Both the position numbers and the translations under genes were made by a program. A stretch of 64,000 nucleotides of DNA from Acidobacteriota bacterium (GTDB lineage Bacteria; Acidobacteriota; UBA6911; JACQSX01). The first letter of the stretch is position 1. Every line of letters begins with the position of its first letter. The notes beneath the pieces are model-generated. The model had not been told where the DNA came from. It ran no database searches and saw only the letters and a list, made by a program, of their open reading frames with translations. This document shows positions 20,256 through 29,731 of the stretch, piece after piece. The DNA is taken from positions 35,674-99,673 of the forward strand of contig JACQSX010000045.1 in the NCBI GenBank assembly GCA_016211105.1. The letters run 5' to 3'.

Positions 20256-21656
20256 TTGGAAAGAGTCATAGCCGCGATCACCCGCTGGAGCACACGATGG
20301 ATTCCGAATGCGTTTGTGATCGCATGTTTGCTCACGCTTTTTACGTTCACAATGGTGTTATTTGCCAGCCACAAGACACCCGTTGAAGCGCTTGGGTATT
20401 GGACTCAGGGCTTCTGGCAACTGCTTGAATTCGCAATGCAGATGTCGCTCATCGTCCTCACCGGTTATATGGTCGCGGTGTCGCCTCCAGCCTCCAGACT
20501 TCTGAACGCCTTGGCGGGCGTTCCGAAAACCGCCCGGATGACGGTAGGTCTGATGGGCTTGGTATCCATGGGACTGTCATGGGTACACTGGGGGTTGGGT
20601 TTGGTTGGGGCGCCTATTTTCCTGCGATTCCTCATCCGCAAACATCCCGATGTGGATTACCGCCTGGTCGTCGCGGCTGGATACCTGGGACTAGCGTGCA
20701 CTTGGCACGCGGGACTGTCGGGGTCGGCGCCTCTGTTAATGGCTACTCCCAAGCATTTCATGGAGGGTCAAGTCGGTCTTGTTCCTATGTCGACGACAAC
20801 GTTTTCCACATTCAACCTCTGCCTGACCGCCGTCGTTGTACTCGTCATTACGGCTACAGTCGTGGCCATTTATCCAAGGCAGAACCAGGTGCGGGCAAAT
20901 CCCCGAATCTTGGAAGGGTTCTTGCAAGCAACAAACGCTTCGTCCGGATCCGAATCTGCGGCCGATGTTATCGGCCCGGCGGCGCGTGAAACAGCGCCCT
21001 TCTCCCGGGCACGCGCCTCATTCTCGCCCGCAAATTTTCTGGAAACCAGCTACACGTTAAATCTGGTCATGGGATTAGCGGGTCTTGCTGCCTTGGTCAC
21101 ATTAACCCTGGGTGAGGATTTTCACATTTCACTGAATGTGTTCAACTTTGCATTCTTATTTTTAGCGTTGCTCCTTCACCCAAATCCGGCCAGCGTGGTC
21201 CGCGCTGCCGCGCAAGGAGCCGAGTTTCTGCATGGTATTATTCTCCAATTCCCCTTTTATGCCGGCATGTATGGCCTGATCCATTACTCAGGTCTCGCCG
21301 TCACCATCGGGAATTGGTTTGTCTCAATTGCCAATGCCCATACATTTCCCGTCATCATTTATTGGTACTCCGGAATTCTGAGCTACTTTATTCCTTCAGG
21401 AGGTTCCAAGTGGGCCGTTGAAGCCCCGTACGTTCTGTCAGCCGCTCGATCACTGGGAGTTCCGGTACAACAGGCAATCCTCTCCTACGCCTGGGGCGAC
21501 ATGTCAACGCATTTTGTGCAACCATTCTGGGCAATTCCGCTCCTCTCAATTGCGAAGCTCGAGTTTAAGGACATTCTGGGCTATCTGGGGATTTTATTCG
21601 TTGTAAACGGAGTCGTTGTCTCCCTAGGCTTTCTGTTAATGCCTATCTTCTGGTGA
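20256..21656 (+). CDS. Short-chain fatty acid transporter (AtoE family)
   Basis: This inner-membrane permease of 466 residues resembles AtoE, which takes up short-chain fatty acids such as acetoacetate or butyrate. The N-terminus (RWIPNAFVIACLLTLFTF), the WVHWGLGLVGAPIFLR segment and SGILSYFIPSGGSKWAVEAP near 370-390 are family signatures. The start is a TTG at 20256 with GGGAGAGG just upstream. No catabolic genes sit beside it, so the substrate remains open. Confidence 0.9.
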   Translation: MERVIAAITRWSTRWIPNAFVIACLLTLFTFTMVLFASHKTPVEALGYWTQGFWQLLEFAMQMSLIVLTGYMVAVSPPASRLLNALAGVPKTARMTVGLMGLVSMGLSWVHWGLGLVGAPIFLRFLIRKHPDVDYRLVVAAGYLGLACTWHAGLSGSAPLLMATPKHFMEGQVGLVPMSTTTFSTFNLCLTAVVVLVITATVVAIYPRQNQVRANPRILEGFLQATNASSGSESAADVIGPAARETAPFSRARASFSPANFLETSYTLNLVMGLAGLAALVTLTLGEDFHISLNVFNFAFLFLALLLHPNPASVVRAAAQGAEFLHGIILQFPFYAGMYGLIHYSGLAVTIGNWFVSIANAHTFPVIIYWYSGILSYFIPSGGSKWAVEAPYVLSAARSLGVPVQQAILSYAWGDMSTHFVQPFWAIPLLSIAKLEFKDILGYLGILFVVNGVVVSLGFLLMPIFW

Positions 21657-21794
21657 GGGATCGGTAGATGGTTGCCTTCGGATGGTAGAGATGCTCCGGT
21701 GGGGCGTCTCTGCGATATCGACATCGCCTGGTGAGTCTCACACAGTCAACGCACTGGGATACATGCTACAGAAATGTCTTGTGAGAAATGCGGC

Positions 21795-23111
21795 CTAGGA
21801 TCGAATGCGCGTGGTGATGAAGAACAGGATTTCTCGCGTGTCACGCTGGCGCAGTTGCCTCTTGAACAGATTTCCCACCACGGGTAGACTGCTCAAGCCG
21901 GGAACCGCATTCTTTTGATCGCGATTGCTGTCCACAAAAATGCCGCCGAGCACCGTTGTACCGCCGTTCTCTACCAGCACGCGGGTTTCAGATTCGCTGA
22001 TGAGGATGACGGGGATGCCTAGCACGGTAATGGTGAAATCCGGAACATTGTTCTCGACCTTCAGTTTGAGCAAGATTGTGTTCTGGTCGGTAATCTGTGG
22101 GGTTACGGTCAGCTTGAGCGCTGCTTCTTCAAACCGCACCGTAGTGGTGAAGTTCTGAGTCACGGGAATGGGAATCCTGGAACCCTGGATGATTCTCGCC
22201 TCCGCATTATTTTGCGCTGAAACCCGCGGTTTGCTGAGGATGCGGGCTTCCCCGCGTCTTTCAGCCGCTGAAATGGCGGCATCCAGTCTTACCGTGTCCA
22301 CTAACTTGCCTATCTTAATTCCAACAGAGGAAGTTGGGTCTGTCGCCGGAAGGGTGACTGTGCCGGACCCGGAATTGCGGTCTCGAGTCGTGTTCCCGAC
22401 CTGCAATCCCAACTGAACGCCGAGATCACGCGAAAAATTCGTGGTGGCTTCAATAACGCGGGCCTCAATTTCCACCTGCCGCTCTGGGGCGTCCAAAAGA
22501 GACGCCAGATTCGAGAGCGTATCTATTTGTGAGGCGATATCGGAAATGATTAACGTGTTGGTGCGCTCGTCGACGTTGATCTGCCCCCGCTCCGTTAGTT
22601 GTTTTTCCAGCGCCCTAGCCGTGTCCGCAGCTTTCGCATAGTTCAGCCGGCGAGTGACTGTGACCGTGTCGGTAGCTAGGAAAGCGGCGCGTTTCAGTTT
22701 CTGGGTCAATTCTTCTTCGGCGCGCAGCCGCTCCTTGGTCAAGATGCGCACCACGTTTCCTTCGATCTTTTTTTCCAAACCGTGACTTTTCAGGACAGTT
22801 TCAAACACCTGATCCCAGGGGACGCTTTCCACGTGAATTGTGATCGTGCCTTTGACATCCGGATCGATGATTACGTTTAGGCCGCTTAATTCGGAAACGA
22901 TGCGAAAAAAATCGAACAGCTCCACGTTCACTAAATCTAGCGTGATGGGTTCTCCTGTGTACGTTCCGGAGGGTGGTGGAGTGGGTCTTTGAAGCTGGCT
23001 AGCCTGGGATGTAGAAGTGGGAAGGGTGGCGCCGGGCGCCTCGGCTGCGATGAGAAAAGGAAATGGCAGCACGATTACCATGAGAGCAGTGAGCAGTATC
23101 TTGTTATTCAT
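21795..23111 (-). CDS. pilQ: Type IV pilus secretin PilQ
   Basis: PilQ forms the outer-membrane pore through which the pilus passes. The 438-residue product starts with a signal peptide (NNKILLTALMVIVLPFPFLIAA). It then has an STN-type domain (LDLVNVELFDFFRIVSELSGLN), a secretin N-lobe (RLNYAKAADTARALEKQL) and the secretin barrel, ending with VPGLSSLPVVGNLFKR and REILFFITTRI. It is shorter than the roughly 700 residues of proteobacterial PilQ because no AMIN domains are present. The ATG at 23111 follows GGAGGAACG, which favours it over the upstream GTG at 23135. It is the last gene of pilMNOPQ. Confidence 0.95.
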   Translation of the reverse strand: MNNKILLTALMVIVLPFPFLIAAEAPGATLPTSTSQASQLQRPTPPPSGTYTGEPITLDLVNVELFDFFRIVSELSGLNVIIDPDVKGTITIHVESVPWDQVFETVLKSHGLEKKIEGNVVRILTKERLRAEEELTQKLKRAAFLATDTVTVTRRLNYAKAADTARALEKQLTERGQINVDERTNTLIISDIASQIDTLSNLASLLDAPERQVEIEARVIEATTNFSRDLGVQLGLQVGNTTRDRNSGSGTVTLPATDPTSSVGIKIGKLVDTVRLDAAISAAERRGEARILSKPRVSAQNNAEARIIQGSRIPIPVTQNFTTTVRFEEAALKLTVTPQITDQNTILLKLKVENNVPDFTITVLGIPVILISESETRVLVENGGTTVLGGIFVDSNRDQKNAVPGLSSLPVVGNLFKRQLRQRDTREILFFITTRIRS

Positions 23112-23599
23112 CGTTCCTCCACCGCGTTGGTCCACATCTCTGCATACAGCTTCTTGGTTCGCGTCCTCTGCATTTTCTTACCGTCTGCACCGACGATTTC
23201 TTCCGTAAAGATCACCTTGTCCATGTCGATGCCGGAAATGAATCCGTCGAAAAGCCTGTCGCCCAGCTTCCCAAAGTAACTGACTTTCTCTTTTCCCTGG
23301 ATGACGGCAAACCTAGAGGTGTGGTTTGAGGCAATGCCGATCACATTGACCTCGGAAATTAGAAGCCCCGGCAAGCCTGCGGGGCGAAATTTTGGAATCG
23401 CAGGGGCCTCTTGTTTGGCCGCTTCCTTGCTAGGCGCCAGGAGCGATCGAAACGGATCCCTCTTACCGCGGGCCCGCAAACTGGCGGTCTTCGCCTTTTC
23501 AGGGCTAGCCGGGTTTGTCCCGGCGCCAGCGTTGTTCTGGCCGCCGCACGGCCAGGTGACGGAGAGACAGAGGATTGAAGTTAAAGCCAGGAATCTCAC
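23108..23599 (-). CDS. pilP: Type IV pilus assembly protein PilP
   Basis: PilP bridges the inner-membrane PilN/PilO complex and PilQ. From the GTG at 23599 the 163-residue product has a hydrophobic signal segment, a Pro-rich linker and the PilP core (RDPFRSLL, then LPGLLISEVNVIGIA and GDRLFDGFISGIDMDKVIF). The longer frame from 23794 overlaps pilO and is not the gene. The start overlaps the pilO stop (GTGA) and the stop overlaps the pilQ start by 4 bases, so translation is coupled. Confidence 0.88.
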   Translation of the reverse strand: MRFLALTSILCLSVTWPCGGQNNAGAGTNPASPEKAKTASLRARGKRDPFRSLLAPSKEAAKQEAPAIPKFRPAGLPGLLISEVNVIGIASNHTSRFAVIQGKEKVSYFGKLGDRLFDGFISGIDMDKVIFTEEIVGADGKKMQRTRTKKLYAEMWTNAVEER

Positions 23600-24177
23600 G
23601 ATTGTGTCCTGTTCTCCAGAAATACGAAAGTCGTGGCGGTGCATGTTGCTGACAGCGTGCGCTGCATGCCGGGGTTTTCCAGTGCCCGGATCGATATGTT
23701 TTCCACGTTGATAATGCGCGTGAACCGACTCACCTTGTCCAAAAACATCTCTAGACTGTCGTAGGAGCCTTCCACTGCAATTAGAATCGGCCAATCCTCG
23801 TAAAAGTCGCGTACGACGGTTTGCTGCGGAGTGAAACTCTTGATCTGCAAATCTGACTCCAGCGCCAGTTGCCCAATCTTTCGAATGATATCGGCAGTCT
23901 CCTTTTCCTCTGGCAGGATACGCCGGAGATTGTCCAAATATTCACGCTGGCGGGTAATTTCCTGCTTGAACTGGGGGAGCCGTGCCTCGACGATCTGCCC
24001 TTTTTGTACTTCATTCAGCAGAGCATTCATGCGACTGTTGAGGAGGCTAGTCTCCTCCCGTTTGGGTGCGATGAAATACGTGTAAAATCCGTAGCTGATC
24101 CCAAGCAATAGGAATGCAATGAGCAGCACCTGAGTACGAAAGGGGAGGTCAGCAAGTTTGGAGTCTTTCAAAGCCAT
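23596..24177 (-). CDS. pilO: Type IV pilus assembly protein PilO
   Basis: PilO is a bitopic inner-membrane protein that pairs with PilN to transmit force and alignment between the motor and PilQ. The 193-residue product has a short cytoplasmic start, one membrane helix (TQVLLIAFLLLGISYGFYTYF), a coiled coil (about 45-85) and an alpha/beta ferredoxin-like domain with SFTPQQTV and VEGSYDSLEMFLDKVSR, which is the family signature. It is coupled to pilP by a 4-base overlap and is separated from pilN by one base. Confidence 0.94.
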   Translation of the reverse strand: MALKDSKLADLPFRTQVLLIAFLLLGISYGFYTYFIAPKREETSLLNSRMNALLNEVQKGQIVEARLPQFKQEITRQREYLDNLRRILPEEKETADIIRKIGQLALESDLQIKSFTPQQTVVRDFYEDWPILIAVEGSYDSLEMFLDKVSRFTRIINVENISIRALENPGMQRTLSATCTATTFVFLENRTQS

Positions 24178-24178
24178 A

Positions 24179-24718
24179 TCATCTCGTGTTGCAATTTAAT
24201 TGAAACCGGATGGCCGGCTCTTCTTCCTGCCAATAGGCGAGTTCTACTGACGTGAACGCAGGGCTTCGACTCAAAGCGGCAATAAAGTCGGCAATGGAAG
24301 GCACATCGAAGGACCTGCCCTCCATAGTTACCCTGTTCCCTTTCTGGCTGAGGTCGGTCAGCCACAGGGTAGGTCGGTTTGGAACACTGTTGATCACGCT
24401 CTGCAGCAGATTGGCCGGACCCGTCTGATTTCTTTTCAATCGTTCTATGATGTTGATCCGTTCCTCTAAGAGTTTCTTTTGCTTCTCAAACTGAACCACT
24501 TGTTTCTGTACTTCCACCAACCGCTGAGCCTCATGCTCCAATCTTTCAACCTCCTGCTGCCTGCTGCTGATTCCGGAGGCAAGCTGCCACCACCACCAAC
24601 CCATTCCGATGACCGTGACACAGAGCAATGCCAGGGATGGAACCGCCAGCTTGGGCTTTTCAGGCGCGACCGAGCCCGAAATGGCGACGTTTTGGCGGAG
24701 TAAATTGACGCGAATCAT
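24179..24718 (-). CDS. pilN: Type IV pilus assembly protein PilN
   Basis: PilN is a bitopic membrane protein of the pilus alignment complex. The 179-residue product opens with MIRVNLL, the conserved INLLP-like motif bound by PilM. One membrane helix (AVPSLALLCVTVIGMGWWWW), a coiled coil (SSRQQEVERLEHEAQRLVEVQ) and a periplasmic ferredoxin-like domain (VNRPT-like VPNRPTLWLTDLSQ) follow. It lies 12 bases downstream of pilM. Confidence 0.93.
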   Translation of the reverse strand: MIRVNLLRQNVAISGSVAPEKPKLAVPSLALLCVTVIGMGWWWWQLASGISSRQQEVERLEHEAQRLVEVQKQVVQFEKQKKLLEERINIIERLKRNQTGPANLLQSVINSVPNRPTLWLTDLSQKGNRVTMEGRSFDVPSIADFIAALSRSPAFTSVELAYWQEEEPAIRFQLNCNTR

Positions 24719-24730
24719 CTTGAACCGTTC

Positions 24731-25783
24731 CTATTCCCGCGCCGAGCGCAATGCGAGGCCCACCGCTACAGCCATGTCCGGCGCGATGGTGTCTAGATAA
24801 TTGCGTGTGAAGCCAGCGGGTAGTTGCTTGATGGTGCGAAAAGCGTCAAAAGGCTCCGTCGGAATCTGCAATCTCTGTTGAAAATGATTCCTCAAGCCTG
24901 GTGTGTGGCTCCCACCGCCGGATAGGTATAACTTGGTGATCTCGACCGTGGAAGATGTAGCCTTGAAATAATCGAGAGTTTTCTGAATCTCCAACACCAG
25001 GATCTCCGAGACGGTCCGCAGGGTTTTTTCCGCTTGTTGGCGTTCCTCTGTATCCCGATAGTCACCTCGCTTCAAGCGCTCCGCCTCCTCCTGTGTGATG
25101 TGCATTTCCTTTTGAAAAAAGTCGGAGTAGTGGTTGGCCCCGATGGTGATATCTCGTGTGAAGGTAAACTCAGCTCCCCTTACTACGCTGATAGTCATGG
25201 TGCTTGCCCCGATGTTCAGAAGGGCTACAACGGCGTCGGATGCGGGCTGGTAGTTGAGCTCGTAAGCATTTTGCAGCGCGAAGGCGTCGACATCGACCAC
25301 CACTGGAACCTTTCCCGCCATGGAAATAACGCTTGTGTGGTCGGTGATTTTTTCCTTTTTCACCGCGACCAGGACAATATCCATGTTTTTCCCGGCAGAG
25401 TCTTCCTTCAGAATATGATAATCGATGTGCACGTCAGAGATCTCAAAAGGAATATACTGCTCTGCTTCCCATTGAATAGATTCCTCCAATTCTTCGGAAG
25501 TTTGCAGTGGCACGGTGATCTTCTTCACGATCACCGAGTGGCCGGAAAGCGAGGTTGCGATCTTTCGATTCTTGATTTGCTTCTCTTTAAATATCTTGGT
25601 GATTGCCTCAGCCACCGGGATCTTCGAAATGATTGCGCCATCGACAATCGTGTCGGGCGGCAGCGGTTCCATTCCCAGGCTGGTTAGTTCATAATCGCCG
25701 TCTGTGAGCGGCCGCAACTCCACCGCCTTGATTACCGCAGATCCGATATCAAGGCCTACGAGCTGTTTGTTTGTTGCGAACAT
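24731..25783 (-). CDS. pilM: Type IV pilus assembly ATPase-like protein PilM
   Basis: PilM is the cytoplasmic actin-like protein that binds the N-terminus of PilN and ATP. The 350-residue product starts LVGLDIGSAVIKAVEL, the phosphate-1 motif of the FtsA/MreB fold. It continues with NIGASTMTISVVRG and the C-terminal YLSGGGSHTPGLRNHF. It is the first gene of a five-gene minus-strand operon, with a perfect 12-bp-arm palindrome 54 bases upstream of its start. Confidence 0.95.
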   Translation of the reverse strand: MFATNKQLVGLDIGSAVIKAVELRPLTDGDYELTSLGMEPLPPDTIVDGAIISKIPVAEAITKIFKEKQIKNRKIATSLSGHSVIVKKITVPLQTSEELEESIQWEAEQYIPFEISDVHIDYHILKEDSAGKNMDIVLVAVKKEKITDHTSVISMAGKVPVVVDVDAFALQNAYELNYQPASDAVVALLNIGASTMTISVVRGAEFTFTRDITIGANHYSDFFQKEMHITQEEAERLKRGDYRDTEERQQAEKTLRTVSEILVLEIQKTLDYFKATSSTVEITKLYLSGGGSHTPGLRNHFQQRLQIPTEPFDAFRTIKQLPAGFTRNYLDTIAPDMAVAVGLALRSARE

Positions 25784-25836
25784 ATGATGTCTCTTCTAAA
25801 AGCCGGATTCACTTCCGGAGCGCGACTGGCATGCGA

Positions 25837-25861
25837 GCTTGCAGCAACCGTTGCTGCAAGC
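25837..25861. promoter_or_regulatory. Perfect 25-base palindrome upstream of pilM (operator candidate)
   Basis: GCTTGCAGCAAC (25837-25848) and GTTGCTGCAAGC (25850-25861) are exact inverted copies around a single C. The symmetry favours a dimeric DNA-binding protein rather than an RNA hairpin, since a one-base loop cannot fold. It lies between pilM and the rplM promoter, closer to pilM. Confidence 0.55.
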
Positions 25862-26050
25862 AGAAGCAGGCGTTCATAGCCGCCGCAATTGCCCCGTCAA
25901 AATGCGAAACCATGGCAAGAAGGTTAATTGAACTGCCCTGTCGGTTGCTGTGACGGCACTCACAGGTAAATAGTAGTGTTTCCAAGATGTGCCACACCTC
26001 GCCTAACGGTGGCTGGCCGCTGTTTGCGAGAATTGGCGGCAAAATTCGGG

Positions 26051-26079
26051 TTGACACTGATTTTGTTTTTCTATAGCTT
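26051..26079 (+). promoter_or_regulatory. Promoter of the rplM operon
   Basis: A consensus TTGACA at 26051-26056 is followed 15 to 17 bases later by TATAGC/TAGCTT as a weak -10. The transcript would reach the rplM ATG within about 30 bases. Confidence 0.55.
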
Positions 26080-26113
26080 ATAAGTTTTGACTCAAGTAGT
26101 AAAACTGTCCGTT

Positions 26114-26563
26114 ATGACGAAGAGTTATCTTCCTACAGTCAGCGAATTACAGAAGGGTCGTGGGTGGTATCTTGTGAACGCCGAGGGGGTGGTGTTGGGT
26201 CGGTTGGCGAGCCGCGTCGCGACCTTGTTGATGGGGAAAGATCGGGCGTGCTACACTCCGTTCCTTGACACCGGCTCGTTTGTAGTTGTCGTCAACGCCT
26301 CTAAAGTGCGACTTACCGGTCGCAAGATGGACCAGAAGTTGTACCGGCGCCATAGCGGCATGCCTGGCGGACTAAAAGAGACCTCGGCGCGCAACTTGTT
26401 GGCACGCTTTCCCGAGAAGGTTATCGAAGAAGCCGTTACCGGTATGTTGCCGAAAAATAAGTTGGGGAGAGCGATGGCGCGCAAGTTGAAGGTGTATCGC
26501 GACCAGCAACATCCACATCAGGCGCAGAAGCCGGTAGTCATAGAAGTTGCAACAAAAACTTAG
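26114..26563 (+). CDS. rplM: 50S ribosomal protein L13
   Basis: L13 is an early-assembling large-subunit protein. The 149 residues from ATG 26114 contain the family block WYLVNAEGVVLGRLASRVATLL, then VVNASKVRLTGRKMDQKLYRRHSG and the AVTGMLPKNKLGRAM motif. The TTG at 26087 would add nine residues with no family equivalent. rpsI follows 15 bases later, as in most bacteria. Confidence 0.97.
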   Translation: MTKSYLPTVSELQKGRGWYLVNAEGVVLGRLASRVATLLMGKDRACYTPFLDTGSFVVVVNASKVRLTGRKMDQKLYRRHSGMPGGLKETSARNLLARFPEKVIEEAVTGMLPKNKLGRAMARKLKVYRDQQHPHQAQKPVVIEVATKT

Positions 26564-26578
26564 AAAGAAGGAGGTTGG

Positions 26579-26971
26579 TTGGATAACGTTCAATATTACG
26601 GTACTGGTCGGCGTAAGAGCGCTACCGCGCGCGTTTTCTTGATGCCCGGAAGCGGCCAGGTCATCGTCAACCAGTCCGATGTTGCAGAGTATTTCCGCAG
26701 TGAGACTCTGCGCATGCTCATCAAGCAGCCCCTTCTCCTTACCGATCATCTGGGCAAATTTGACATCTATGCAAACGTTTCCGGGGGCGGCCCTTCCGGA
26801 CAGGCGGGTGCCATCCGCCTCGGCATTACCAACGCCTTATTAGACTTCGACGGTGAGATGCGTTCGCGCCTGAAAAAGGCGGGCTTGCTCACGCGCGATC
26901 CACGCATTAAGGAGCGCAAAAAATATGGACAAAAGGGCGCTCGCAAGAGATTCCAGTTTTCGAAGCGTTAG
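26579..26971 (+). CDS. rpsI: 30S ribosomal protein S9
   Basis: S9 contacts the P-site tRNA through its C-terminal tail. The 130-residue product begins at a TTG with the strong ribosome binding site GAAGGAGG and reads [16 protein letters not shown], the family start. It ends RKRFQFSKR with the invariant basic tail. Confidence 0.97.
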   Translation: MDNVQYYGTGRRKSATARVFLMPGSGQVIVNQSDVAEYFRSETLRMLIKQPLLLTDHLGKFDIYANVSGGGPSGQAGAIRLGITNALLDFDGEMRSRLKKAGLLTRDPRIKERKKYGQKGARKRFQFSKR

Positions 26972-26986
26972 CACGGGAGGACTTGT

Positions 26987-27958
26987 TTGGCTGCGATTAC
27001 GATGAAGCAACTGCTGGAGGCTGGGGTCCACTTCGGCCACCAGACGAAGCGGTGGAACCCGAAAATGAAGAAATATATTTTCGGGGAGCGCAACGGCATC
27101 TACATCATCGACCTCCAGAGAACGATCAAGCTGTTTAAGGAAGCCGTTGACTTTGTCACCGGGATGGCAGCCCAGGGGAAGACGATCTTGTTTGTAGGGA
27201 CCAAACGGCAGGCCCAAGATGCAATTGCGGAAGAAGCGTTGCGCTGCGGGATGTATTACGTAAATAACCGCTGGCTTGGGGGATTGCTCACGAATTTCAC
27301 CACGATTCAAAACAGCATCAAGCGGTTTAAAGAACTTGAGTCGATGAGGGCCAACGGCTATTACGAGCGGCTCTCTAAAAAGGAAGTGGCGCGCCTTGAA
27401 AGGGAACGCAGGCAATTAGAGAAGAATCTGTTTGGGATTCGCGACATGCCGGGTTTGCCGGACGCGCTGTTTGTCGTCGATTCTAGGAAGGAAGCGATCG
27501 CCGTCAAGGAGGCCAAAAAATTAAGCATTCCCGTGGTAGCTGTGGTGGATACGAATTGCGATCCCGACGACGTTGACTTTGTCATCCCGGGCAACGACGA
27601 TGCACTACGTGCAGTTCGCCTTTTTGCTGCCACTATAGCCGATGCCGTCGTTGCGGGACAACAGATGTACCAGATACGCCGCGAAGTGGAAGCGAAAGAC
27701 CAGGAGAAGGCCGTCGATGCGGCGGAAGTCGCCAAAAAGGCGGTAGGTGCTCCCGAGTTTGAGATCGATGAGAGCCAGTCCATGGAAGAGGCGGGCGATG
27801 TGAAGATCGCAGAACACGGCAAAGGGAAGACGGCGGAGCACAGGCCGCGGAGCTCGGTGAAGACGGCAGGCGTGCAACCGGCCGTCACTGAGGCAAGCGG
27901 CGATGTCAGTGTGCCAGGCAATCCCGCTAACGACGTCCCAATCGAAACTGAGTCGTAG
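26987..27958 (+). CDS. rpsB: 30S ribosomal protein S2 with long C-terminal extension
   Basis: S2 binds the small-subunit neck. The core (about residues 1-230) has the signatures [29 protein letters not shown] and [20 protein letters not shown]. The protein is 323 residues instead of the usual 230-260 because of a low-complexity acidic and Ala/Glu-rich tail from about residue 240. The start is a TTG at 26987 behind GGGAGGA. A strong terminator-like hairpin follows before tsf. Confidence 0.96.
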   Translation: MAAITMKQLLEAGVHFGHQTKRWNPKMKKYIFGERNGIYIIDLQRTIKLFKEAVDFVTGMAAQGKTILFVGTKRQAQDAIAEEALRCGMYYVNNRWLGGLLTNFTTIQNSIKRFKELESMRANGYYERLSKKEVARLERERRQLEKNLFGIRDMPGLPDALFVVDSRKEAIAVKEAKKLSIPVVAVVDTNCDPDDVDFVIPGNDDALRAVRLFAATIADAVVAGQQMYQIRREVEAKDQEKAVDAAEVAKKAVGAPEFEIDESQSMEEAGDVKIAEHGKGKTAEHRPRSSVKTAGVQPAVTEASGDVSVPGNPANDVPIETES

Positions 27959-27971
27959 TTTCTTATCTTCG

Positions 27972-28015
27972 GCCTTTTGAAATTCGCAAACGCAATTTCG
28001 AAAGGCTATTTTTTT
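27972..28015 (+). terminator. Rho-independent terminator/attenuator between rpsB and tsf
   Basis: GCCTTTTGAAATT (27972-27984) pairs with AATTTCGAAAGGC (27994-28006), 13 base pairs with one wobble. It is followed by TATTTTTTT (28007-28015). It lies inside the rpsB-tsf operon and should set the S2:EF-Ts ratio by partial read-through. Confidence 0.85.
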
Positions 28016-28039
28016 GTCGTCATCAGGAGGAACTTACTT

Positions 28040-28921
28040 ATGGCCATTGCAGCCGTCCAGGTAAAGCAATTGCGGGATAAAACTGGTGCGGGCTTCATGG
28101 AATGCAAATCCGCCTTGGAGGAGGCCAGGGGCGATTTCGATGCAGCGATTACCATCCTCCGCAAGAGGGGCCTGGCTACTGCAGCCAAGAAAGCAAGCAG
28201 GATTGCCAAGGAGGGAGCAATCAGCGCCTATATAGCCGACGGACGTAAGATCGGCGCGCTGGTCGAGGTCAATTGCGAAACCGACTTTGTCGCTAAGACG
28301 GATCAATTTAAGGATTTGGTACAGAGAGTTGCGGCGCACATCGCCACCTGCCGGCCTGGAAAAGTGCGCTGGGACGACCCGGGAGAAGGGGCGGCGTTGC
28401 TTGCGCAGCCGGTGGAAGGCGAGGGCAGAAACTGGGAGCAATATATTTCTGAAAAAATTGCTCAAATTGGTGAAAATATGCTAGTAGGGCGTTTTGTCTG
28501 TTATCAAGGCGAATTTCTCGAAGCCTATATCCATGCGGGAGGAAAGATTGGCGTCTTGGTTGAATTGAGTGGAGTCGGTGGTAATGCCGTAGAAGTAGTG
28601 GGGACGCTGGCTAGGGACCTTGCCATGCAGATCGCCGCCTCCGATCCTCGTTACCTCAGCAGGGAGCAAGTGACCATCGAGGACCTGACTCGGGAGCGTG
28701 AAATTTATCGAGAACAAGCCGCAAGGGAAGGCAAGCCTGCCAAGGTCATCGACAAAATTGTTGAAGGAAAACTGTCAAAGTTTTATTCTGACGTCTGTCT
28801 GTACGATCAAGCCTTTATTAAGGATCCGAGCGTCACCGTCGGCCAACTGATCGCCTCCAAAGCAGGCGCCGGCTCTCGGATCACGGTCAAGCGATTTGTG
28901 CGTTATCGCTTAGGAGAGTAG
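28040..28921 (+). CDS. tsf: Translation elongation factor Ts
   Basis: EF-Ts exchanges GDP for GTP on EF-Tu. The 293-residue product from ATG 28040, preceded by GGAGG, starts [21 protein letters not shown], the family hallmark, with TILRKRG and [18 protein letters not shown] after it. The upstream frame from 27977 runs through the terminator and is not the start. The product has the normal length for the two-domain form. Confidence 0.97.
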   Translation: MAIAAVQVKQLRDKTGAGFMECKSALEEARGDFDAAITILRKRGLATAAKKASRIAKEGAISAYIADGRKIGALVEVNCETDFVAKTDQFKDLVQRVAAHIATCRPGKVRWDDPGEGAALLAQPVEGEGRNWEQYISEKIAQIGENMLVGRFVCYQGEFLEAYIHAGGKIGVLVELSGVGGNAVEVVGTLARDLAMQIAASDPRYLSREQVTIEDLTREREIYREQAAREGKPAKVIDKIVEGKLSKFYSDVCLYDQAFIKDPSVTVGQLIASKAGAGSRITVKRFVRYRLGE

Positions 28922-28923
28922 CC

Positions 28924-29694
28924 ATGAGTCCCGAAGGGACAGTTTCGAGTGAGATTGCCGGCGAAAAAGAAATCGCCGTGAGAAAACCTGTTTTCAGGCG
29001 CGTGCTGCTCAAGCTCAGTGGAGAAGCTCTCATTGGCGACCAGGGCTTTGGCGTGGACCCTAAGGTCATGGATGAGATCGCTAGTCAGGTGATCGACATT
29101 CATAACAGGGGGGTGGAAGTGGCAATTGTCATGGGCGGCGGTAACATCATTCGAGGTGTCGCCGTCAGTGCAGCCGGTCTGGATCGAGTTTCAGGCGACT
29201 ATATGGGGATGTTGGCGACGGTCATCAATGCGTTGGCGCTGCAGAATGCCTTGGAGAATAAGGGCGTTTATACTCGTGTGCTGTCCGCGATTACTATGGC
29301 GGAAGTGGCCGAGCCATTCATCCGGCGCCGCGCAATCCGCCATCTGGAGAAACGGCGCATCGTGATTTTCGCGGCGGGAACCGGCAATCCGTACTTTTCT
29401 ACTGATACGGCCGCGGCCCTGCGAGCGATGGAGATCCACGCCGAAGTGATCCTGAAAGCGACCAAGGTGGACGGCGTTTACGACTCCGATCCGATGAAGA
29501 ACAAGGATGCCCTATTCTTTCGGGAGCTTACCTATTTTCAGATATTGGAGAAAGGGCTGAAAGTCATGGACGCCACCGCAATTTCCTTGTGCATGGATAA
29601 CCAGTTACCCGTCATCGTCTTTAATCTAAGGAAGCGCGGTAATATGCTGCGGGCTGTCTTAGGGGAGAAGGTCGGATCTCTCATCCGGACGTGA
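28924..29694 (+). CDS. pyrH: UMP kinase
   Basis: PyrH phosphorylates UMP to UDP in pyrimidine nucleotide synthesis. The product has 256 residues. After an 18-residue N-terminal extension it reads [21 protein letters not shown] and [12 protein letters not shown]. The substrate site [19 protein letters not shown] is followed by [16 protein letters not shown]. It begins 2 bases after the tsf stop with GGAGAG in front, so the pair is translated together. A start at GTG 28978 would give the core length instead. Confidence 0.96.
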   Translation: MSPEGTVSSEIAGEKEIAVRKPVFRRVLLKLSGEALIGDQGFGVDPKVMDEIASQVIDIHNRGVEVAIVMGGGNIIRGVAVSAAGLDRVSGDYMGMLATVINALALQNALENKGVYTRVLSAITMAEVAEPFIRRRAIRHLEKRRIVIFAAGTGNPYFSTDTAAALRAMEIHAEVILKATKVDGVYDSDPMKNKDALFFRELTYFQILEKGLKVMDATAISLCMDNQLPVIVFNLRKRGNMLRAVLGEKVGSLIRT

Positions 29695-29731
29695 TGGACC
29701 CTCGGGTGTGGGTCAGGAGTCACATAGGCCG

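Noticed and set aside
21657..21794. Stem AGAGATGC/GCGTCTCT between the convergent atoE-like and pilQ genes
   Set aside because: Only eight pairs with a wobble and no T-run on either strand, so it was not called a terminator.
23599..23794. N-terminal extension of pilP
   Set aside because: It overlaps the pilO coding region in another frame; the GTG at 23599 with the GTGA overlap gives the proper signal segment.
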